Source: Ryuthela nishihirai (Eukaryota; Arthropoda; Arachnida; Araneae; Heptathelidae). Taken from it: 64,000 nucleotides of DNA. The stretch spans positions 44,834,691 through 44,898,690 of the forward strand of contig JAWZYU010000025.1 in the NCBI GenBank assembly GCA_038380435.1, given 5' to 3'. This document shows positions 57,055 through 64,000 of the stretch, piece after piece. Position numbers and translations under genes: made by a program. Numbering within the stretch: position 1 is the first letter of the stretch; each line of letters begins with the position of its first letter. A model generated the notes under the pieces. It was not told where the DNA came from, searched no databases, and saw nothing but the letters and a program-made list of their open reading frames with translations.

Positions 57055-58010
57055 GATGAGGTTCAGCCACACGACTGATCGCTCATAACCTGCTAATGCG
57101 AGATTGAAGTCTCCGATGTAACTGCGTTCAGATTTATCTCCGCTAACTCCCACTCTGTCCTCGGTAGGAGAGGAGGGCACCGATGGGATTGGAAATGCTG
57201 CTCCTGAGCCTCTGCAGATGCTAAGCCCTTTTCTCGGGTGTACAGTCGCTCAAAGAAGTATCCGAACACTACGGTTGATTACAGAATTCAGAAAAAATAT
57301 CTGGCAACGATTTTTGTTTAGAAATGAGTGATCTGGCAACCTTCGTGTTACGTGACACGAAGGTTGCCAGATCACTCATTTCTAAAAAAAATCGTTGCCA
57401 AATATTTTTTCTGAATTCTGTAATCAACCGTAGTGTTCGGATATTTTTTTAATATATAATGCGTATGAATATATAATGCAATGAATATGGAGCGTGTGCA
57501 GTTACTGTTCACAGCAAACTGGAGCGGTTGCGGTTAATGTTCACAGCACATTGGATCGTGTGAGCTCACAAAGACCTAGATCGTGTGGGCTCACTCACGG
57601 AAATATTGAGCGTGTGCAGTTACCGTTCACAGCAAACTGGAGCGTGTGCAGTTACTGCACACGCTCCAGTTTGCTGTGAACGGTAATTGGAGCGTGTACA
57701 GTTGCTGCACACGCTCCAGATATTTTTCCTGAATTCTGTAATCACGTGACACGAAGGTTGCCAGATCACTAATTTCTAAAAAAATCGTTGCCAGATATTT
57801 TTGCTGAATTCTGTAATCAACCGTAGTGTTCGGATACTTTTTTGAGCGACTGTACAGAAGAGCCATTCCCTTTCAAAGTTAAACAGCACGATGGATGACC
57901 TGGAAGGAAAGCTGTTCAATTGATTCTCTTCTCCGGATCTGTGCGCTGGGGATCCTTGTGGCCTCTCCATTTAGATCCCTGTGTGCACATTCAGAGATTA
58001 AACAACCTAT
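57055..58010 (+). mobile_element. Very old SINE-1 copy split by FB-A copy 7
   Basis: The 5' half (57055-57240: ATTTATCTCCGCTAA, GAGGGCACCGATGGG, AAGCCC) and 3' half (57855-58010: TTCAATTGATTCTCTTCTCC, GGGGATCCTTGTGGCC, CATTTAGATCCCTGTGTGCA) together match the SINE-1 layout. The FB-A element sits between them. Confidence 0.65.
57241..57854. mobile_element. FB-A, copy 7
   Basis: Full 614-bp member with TA at each outer end, in the orientation of copies 1 and 6. Its insertion into an old SINE-1 gives a clean empty-site comparison. Confidence 0.88.
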
Positions 58011-58262
58011 GCATCGTCTCATTTGGTTCAGTTGGATTCTCTTCTTAGTAAAATTGTAGTTGTATTAACTTCTACTTTGAAAGAATTGTTTTCTGCTTTT
58101 AACAAACTTTAACAGCAATGCTTCTCCGAGATAAGTAAAATCGATTAACAGATTCACAAAACTGACCGATACTATTTGCGCAAACGCATAAAAGCGCTTC
58201 AAGAATCACTTCATTCTCATTCCTTTCTTTGCTAAAAGGAATGAAAATTCCAATTCCCTTTT

Positions 58263-58650
58263 TGGGGCGGGGGTGGCTCAGTCGGTAGCGCGCCAGGCTC
58301 GTAATCTGTAGTTCCCAGGTTCGAGTCCCAGCTGGGTCAGCGTTGAGATTTATCTCCGCAAAATTCCCCTCCCCACGGTTAGTAGGGGACACCGATGGAC
58401 TTGGAAAGGCCGCCGTCCGTCGGATGGGACGTTAAGCCGTCGCCCCGTATGCGGGAGAGCCATACCCTGTGCACGTTAAAGAACACGCTGGATGGCCTTG
58501 ACGGGAGGCTACCATCTGTCTCCCAACAGCTTGTTCCAGTGGGTCCCCTCCCCCAACCTTCTCTGAGCCTTCGGGGGTCCATGTGACCTGGCCATTTAGC
58601 CCATGGTGTGCAAAAAAAGTGCCGCTCAGAGGTAAAACAACCCAACCTAA
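58263..58650 (+). mobile_element. SINE-1 copy
   Basis: Full copy flanked by the 14-bp duplication TCCAATTCCCTTTT (58249-58262 and 58651-58664). An 11-base gap removes part of the CCCGCCCTGCCCACGG block. Confidence 0.93.
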
Positions 58651-58664
58651 TCCAATTCCCTTTT

Positions 58665-60050
58665 AAAGGTTATTAATCTAAACAAATATTTATGATATAA
58701 ACATTTCAGCGCAAAGAAACATTCAGTGGGCCAACTTGTGAGACTTGGCTCGAATCTTAGATAAGGCTGTTTCCTCTCTGAATTGTGAGTTAACAATAAG
58801 AAATTGACAGATACCTTGTGTATTATTACCTACAACACGTACAATTATCTTCTATAATAACAAAAGAAGGTTGTATCTATGGCAGCCAAAATTCATAGGG
58901 ATACGTGGTACATGCTGCAAAATTTCAGAGAGTGTTTCTAGTTGTTCGTCTAGGTTGCACTGCCATATTTCAAGTCGAAGAAAATTAGAAGCAAAAATAC
59001 TTATCATGCCACTCCTACGGCAAACGATGATCACTGTTAAATTTTTTGTTGCCATCTCTCTAACTGAGAGCGTAAGAGTTAAAATAATATTTAAGTCTGC
59101 TACCGTCGCCAAATTTCCCACAATTCCAAAGGTATTATTTTAAGGCGTTCCATTGAAGCTAGGGACCTGATTATTTAGCGCAACACGAGGTCATATAGGG
59201 ACCATGTGGGACCATTCGATCAAGTACACCAGAGTTCAAGTGATCAAGAACCGCAGAGTATCAAAAACGGTCGAAAAAAAAAAATCTCTATAGTTTGCGA
59301 CGAAGCCACGGGCTATGAGAGCGCACTCTGACGTCGTCAACGATTTGTGCAACGCCAGGCAATTCTTCGTGTTGAATCTGTGCTAAAGCGTCGACAGACT
59401 CACAAAACTAACCTTTAGTGTAGTAAAAAACAGAATATACAGTTAAAAGTGATATCCGAGCAGAGCAAAAATACGAGAAATTTATTTCACTACTAGATGA
59501 ACTAGTCGTTCAACTAGCAGTGAAATAAATTTCCTGTAAAATGCATTGTCGGATATTTACGATGATAACAGCTATCAACAATGATATGCTGAAGGTCAAT
59601 GAAGTTCACCTTGCACTTCTACAGCGTCATTTCGTAATCCACCATATTGACGATGGCACGCGACTCAGCAGTGGGTCATGGAGACTACAGAAATTCAGAT
59701 ACCAAATCTCAAAATGATCGGAATTTTAGGCTTCAGTTATTCGGTTTGGAAAGTTTCTTCTCAAAAATTTCCCATAGAATAGCAACAGCATTTGAAGTTA
59801 AAATTGAAATAATTTGGGATCATAAATCTGATATTTACCAATCTTTAAACACGATATCTACTGATACATCAGCAACTATTTTGCCAAATTTTAGAATGAT
59901 GAGATATTTTATGTTTCAGTAATTTATTTACGAAAATTACCTTCAAAATTTTCAGATCGAATAGCATTAGTGCTGAAAGTTATAGGATAATTATTTTGCG
60001 GATGATTCGTATAATTCTCCAGTTTTTATTCATGATATGAATCCAGCGCC
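58665..60050. other. Intron or upstream region, AT-rich
   Basis: A hairpin with exact 15-bp arms lies at 59477-59533 (GAAATTTATTTCACT and its complement). Open frames at 58852-59143 and 59647-59922 are not recognised. Confidence 0.4.
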
Positions 60051-60693
60051 GGATCTAGAGGGAGGGAATGCAAGGGCCAATACATCACATTTTGGGTTGT
60101 TGTGAGGTTGTTTTACCTCTGAGCGGCACTTTTTTGCACACCATGGGCTAAATGGCCAGGTCACATGGACCCCGAAGGCTCAGAGAAGGTTGGGGCAGGG
60201 GACCCACTGGAACAGCTGTTGGGAGACAGATGATAGTCTCCCGTCAAGGCCATCCAGCGTGTTCTTTAACGTGCACAGCGTATGGCTCTCCCGCACACGG
60301 GGCCACTACTTAACGTCCCATCCGACGGACGGCGGCCTTTCCAAGCCCATCGGTGTCCCCTACTAACCGTGGGCAGGGAGGGGAATTTTGCGGAGATAAA
60401 TCTCAACGCTGACCCAGCTGGGACTCGAACCTGGAAACTACAGATTACGAGCCTGGCGCGCTTCCGACTGAGCCACCCCCACCCCTCCCATTTTGGGAAT
60501 GCAAAGGTAATAAGAGGGAAAAATAATAAACTTATTTATATTTCATGCAATTTTAGGGAATTTTTTTTTTAAGAAACCAGTAAAATGGAGGGAAAAATGT
60601 TACACTGCACTGGAAATCAAGTGTCTTTTTATATTTTTTCTGCTCGATTCTGTTTTGCTCCCCTTTCGATTTTTTCTAGATCCGGGCCTGTAA
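60051..60693. mobile_element. TIR element with SINE-1 nested inside
   Basis: Ends CAGCGCCGGATCTAGA on the left and, read from the other strand, CAGGCCCGGATCTAGA on the right: 14 of 16 match, with hAT-like beginnings. Without the SINE the element is about 240 bp, with no transposase. Confidence 0.6.
60097..60488 (-). mobile_element. SINE-1 copy nested in a TIR element
   Basis: Full minus-strand copy flanked by CATTTTGGG (60088-60096 and 60489-60497). The A box has one change. Confidence 0.92.
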
Positions 60694-60887
60694 CGGAACA
60701 ATAAAACAGCAAATTTCAAATTTAAGGATACTCGGACCAGATCTGCATGAATGATTAATTTTGATCATTTTTTTTTCGCTTTTAATAGTGGTTGGTTGAG
60801 AAACGAAATAAAAAAAAATGTTTTGTTACAACCTAAAATTTAATATCGTTTTTCGTTTCGTTTTTCGTTATTGCAAAATTTAAAATT

Positions 60888-61085
60888 ACTTTAGCACGCT
60901 TGGCTACTGATCTAAGGGACCTGGGTTCGAGCCCCGGGTAAGGCATTGTTGTGTTTGTGTCGTTTTTCTGCTGAGGTCCTGCCATCCTCTCAGATCCTTC
61001 TACTCTGGTATATAAACTGACAGGCTCCTGTCAGACCTCTGTGGCAAGCAGCTGCTTGAGGGTGAATTTATTTTATTTTTATAAT
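60888..61085 (+). mobile_element. SINE-2 copy, best preserved
   Basis: tRNA-like head (TAGCACGCTTGGCTACTGAT), B box GGTTCGAGCCC, body, exact hairpin CTGACAGG-CT-CCTGTCAG (61017-61034), 3' block GACCTCTGTGGC...GCTGCTTGAGG (61034-61061), then a T/A-rich tail. The A box itself is not preserved. Confidence 0.85.
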
Positions 61086-63484
61086 AACATTACTTTAACG
61101 TTATAGCAAAATATTTTTAGTACAAATATAAAAAATAAAATATGTTACAATTTTTATTATATATATATGAAGTAATGTTACCCGCAACTTTTGCTCTTCA
61201 AGGCATGCGACATGAACTACAATTATATTCCGCGTTTATCAAAAATAATTATCCATACATAGTTATAACACATCTAGAACTACATATCTATACTTGTCGA
61301 TCCGACTTCAAACAAAAATTTACTTTCTAACATATACTTCTGAAAGAGTGGCTCAGAAGATTCGAGTTCGAACCAGGAACAACCCACAAGCTAGCAATAC
61401 ACAGTCATGTACTCTCTAACTGTAGCTGTGATGAGTAGAGGATTTAATAATAGACAAATGCAAATTTGGTTTAAACAATAACAAAAAAGATTTAAATTTT
61501 AAAATCAACATAACTCCTCCAACAACTTATAAAAAAGTGGATGAATTCACATTACAATCCGTTATCATATTCCTAATCCACTCAAATGAATTTAATATTA
61601 TGAAGTGACAGTCAAAAAATTAAAGAAAAGTGAGAACAATCAGATTAATATGAACTAAAAAGATTATACCCTGATTGAAGATATATACATAACGAAAAGG
61701 GACTACAGTTGGGCACTCGGAAATAATAAACAATTTTTTCGAAGACAGGAGACCGAACACGGGTCCTATTAGCACCATCACCATAACGAGAGCACAGAAT
61801 CCCTTCGCTGGCTGAAGCGAGGCAATAACTCAGGCAACCCCGGGAATTCTCCGACACTAAGGCCAATCAGATGCCATCCCCGGGCAAACACAACGTCCGC
61901 AGTTATTACATAAGTGCGACGGAATCTTGTTGCCAGATCCCAAAAGTAAAAAAATGAAATTACAAATACCAATAAGTCCGCGACCTATCGATAGCGTCAT
62001 CCCAAGTTTCGCGCCAGTTCAGTCAATCCCTTTAGTAAAAAACAAATTGGAAAAAGGGAAATTATCAATAAATAATAACAAATATTAATAACGAAATAAA
62101 TACAGGTATGCGAATAGAATGTTGCGGATGCTTTTCCTGCTACCGATTCTTAAAAACTGATTTAAAAATGATAATGAAATAAAAATTGCTAATAGCAGCA
62201 GAGGTTAAAAAATATTCTATATGGAATACAATTTTATAGTTGTCTAGTTTTTTATATCTACTTTTTGTGTCGGGCATAAAATATGGTGCTCAATTATATA
62301 AAGATACCTTTTTTGAATTTCAAAGCAGGTTGACGACAAGTTTGAGATTTTGTATAGCACGACCGGATTTTTTTTTTCTTTTTTTGGGGGGGATCCCCTT
62401 GACAGGAGATTTACACCAAATTTTTAGGAATTGTTCAGAATAAAATGCATTATTGATAAAAAATTTCTGAGCAGAAGTATGCGATCATAATTCTTAGTAC
62501 TATAATGATTCTTGTGCACAGATTTATATTTTTAAAACAATTTGCTAAAATGCTCGAGAATTTTATAAAAATCATCATAACGCATAGTCGAAGAAAATAA
62601 AAAAAAACAAACCGAAATTCATTAATTTTTTGCGTTATATCAAAATATCGATATCATAACGCAATCAATGTTATTCGATTTTATTCTTCATTATAGGCGA
62701 AATGTCTTCCAACAATTTTGAATCCAAATTATTTGTTTTGTCAGAGACAATAATTTAATCATAAAAACACTTTCCCTGTAGATACTTGAGTTGCAGGTAC
62801 CGCTGGAAAAATTCTTCCAAATCTTTTGTTTTGATTTTCCCAGTAGTAAAAAATATTTTCTTTCGCAGAAATTTTCCTTGTTCTCCCAAATTCATTTAAT
62901 GAAATCAAAATTTTATTTTCTTTCGCCTCCAATGTTTCGGTTTCATCACGATAGATTTCTAACAAATCCTTTATTAGTCATGTGACGACTATTTTTATCG
63001 ATGCTTTCCTGCAGAAGATATTTGCTCTGTTTTTGAATGTACTCATGCAAAATAATTAAATGGATTTTCTCTGTAATAGACTTCGAATAGCGTAAAAATA
63101 ATCTAATGAATAAGTATAAGTAAATAGGCAATGTTTTCAATTTCTTTAATACTTTATGCAGTCTCTTCTTAAAGGAGTTTCAGAGAAGTAGAATACAAGG
63201 GTCGTCACTGCTCGATTAAAACATGAGAATTACCTCCTTTATTTTTCTCAAATTGAATGTTAACGGGATTTTCAAAAATTTCATATTTTATTTTGGAAAT
63301 GTTTCGGGGGGTGGAGAGGAAGTCGAAGATTTGTGGAAGATCAAACTAAAAAGTGGCAAGTGGTAAGATCAAAACTCAAAGTTATAACTATTGTCAAGAA
63401 GTCAATGGCGCTTTCCTTCAATTTTATATCCTATACTCAATTTACCCCACCCACAATACAAAGTTCCATTTCTAAGTATCTAAC
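61086..63484. other. AT-rich stretch, no recognised gene
   Basis: 61730-62040 is the only GC-richer part and contains CTATCGATAG (about 61984), like the insect DRE site TATCGATA. This is compatible with a promoter on the minus strand, but no start codon or membrane-anchor exon could be tied to it. The short open frames elsewhere have no known product. Confidence 0.3.
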
Positions 63485-63910
63485 CAGGGGTCGGGAACCT
63501 TTTTTGGGTCAAGAGACAAACCAGCAAAATGAAAAAGGCGAACCAACAAATTTTAGAGACGCACATTGTAATCTTTGTTGTGTCGACAACCATAACAGGA
63601 GAAAAGAATAATTAACCGATTATTTCATTAAAGAAAATAAAACCATAACGTATAATTTTAAAATAGTTCTATTGAAGTGTATGAAATAACAATATTGAAA
63701 AGAATGATTAAAACATCTTGTCATTCATGAAAGAGACTTTTGAGTTTGAGTCTTCTCGTCTAATGTAACGAAATTTATTATTTATTTATTATATTAGTGC
63801 TTTCGACCGATCGCCAACTAACCTAAAAACTTTTTAGAGTTGAATGTTAAACTGAAGAGTATCAAGAGCCATTTTTTAGAATGCTCAGAGCGGCAGGTTC
63901 CCGACCCTTG
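63485..63910. mobile_element. hAT-type MITE, 426 bp
   Basis: Ends CAGGGGTCGGGAACCT (63485) and AGGTTCCCGACCCTTG (63910) are inverted repeats with one mismatch. They are typical of hAT elements, including the AAGAGCCATTTTTTAGA sub-terminal block. TCTAACC occurs on both flanks, fitting an 8-bp target duplication with one change. No transposase inside. Confidence 0.8.
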
Positions 63911-64000
63911 GTCTAACCGAATCACAGGGAATTGTAATATACTTGGGATTCTCGTCCTATTGTCATTGCCCTGACTTCCTTCTGCATAAATGGAGACTCG

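Overview
This window is eukaryotic nuclear DNA, AT-rich and very dense in repeats. It is most likely from an arthropod: repeat types and introns point that way, and a chelicerate would fit, but no sequence here proves the lineage. There is no bacterial-style operon. The only convincing host gene is a tyrosylprotein sulfotransferase (Tpst) on the minus strand. Four consecutive coding exons were found, with matching splice sites and phases: 55926-55687, 50248-50054, 18548-18295 and 10833-10413 (stop codon at 10413). The first exon, encoding the membrane anchor, was not found and should lie above 55926 or outside the window. The 3' UTR and downstream flank occupy 1-10412. Almost everything else lies inside Tpst introns of about 5.4, 31.5 and 7.5 kb.

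The introns are packed with mobile DNA. (1) SINE-1 is a tRNA-derived SINE of about 370-420 bp with A and B boxes and a short AACCC-type tail. There are about twelve full copies, most with 10-14 bp target-site duplications, plus older fragments. (2) SINE-2 is a second tRNA-related SINE whose 3' end resembles the 3' end of the LINE next to it. (3) An RTE-like LINE (AP endonuclease plus reverse transcriptase, ending in an ATG repeat) has six copies. One is full length with a target-site duplication (24744-28374), and one shows a 5' inversion inside a target-site duplication (39368-40074). (4) A jockey/CR1-like LINE relic appears in two pieces. (5) Two degenerate Polinton/Maverick-type protein-primed DNA polymerase B relics lie at 3124-6437 and 51102-52441. 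(6) There are DNA transposons: a Tc1-like transposase pseudogene with inverted repeats, a 426-bp hAT-type MITE, and smaller TIR elements. (7) A distinctive family of composite palindromes begins TACAGTCGCTCAAAAAAGTA, with seven copies.

Tandem repeats include a 166-bp unit amplified from within a polymerase gene (4921-5751), a 115-119-bp satellite-like repeat (15727-16520), a T-rich minisatellite open in three frames (37260-37985), a 25-bp minisatellite inside a LINE, and a 16/32-bp repeat (14873-15028).

No exciting new gene system was found. The most unusual features are the multi-palindrome element family, the SINE-2/LINE tail resemblance, and the nested insertions that let relative ages be read directly.
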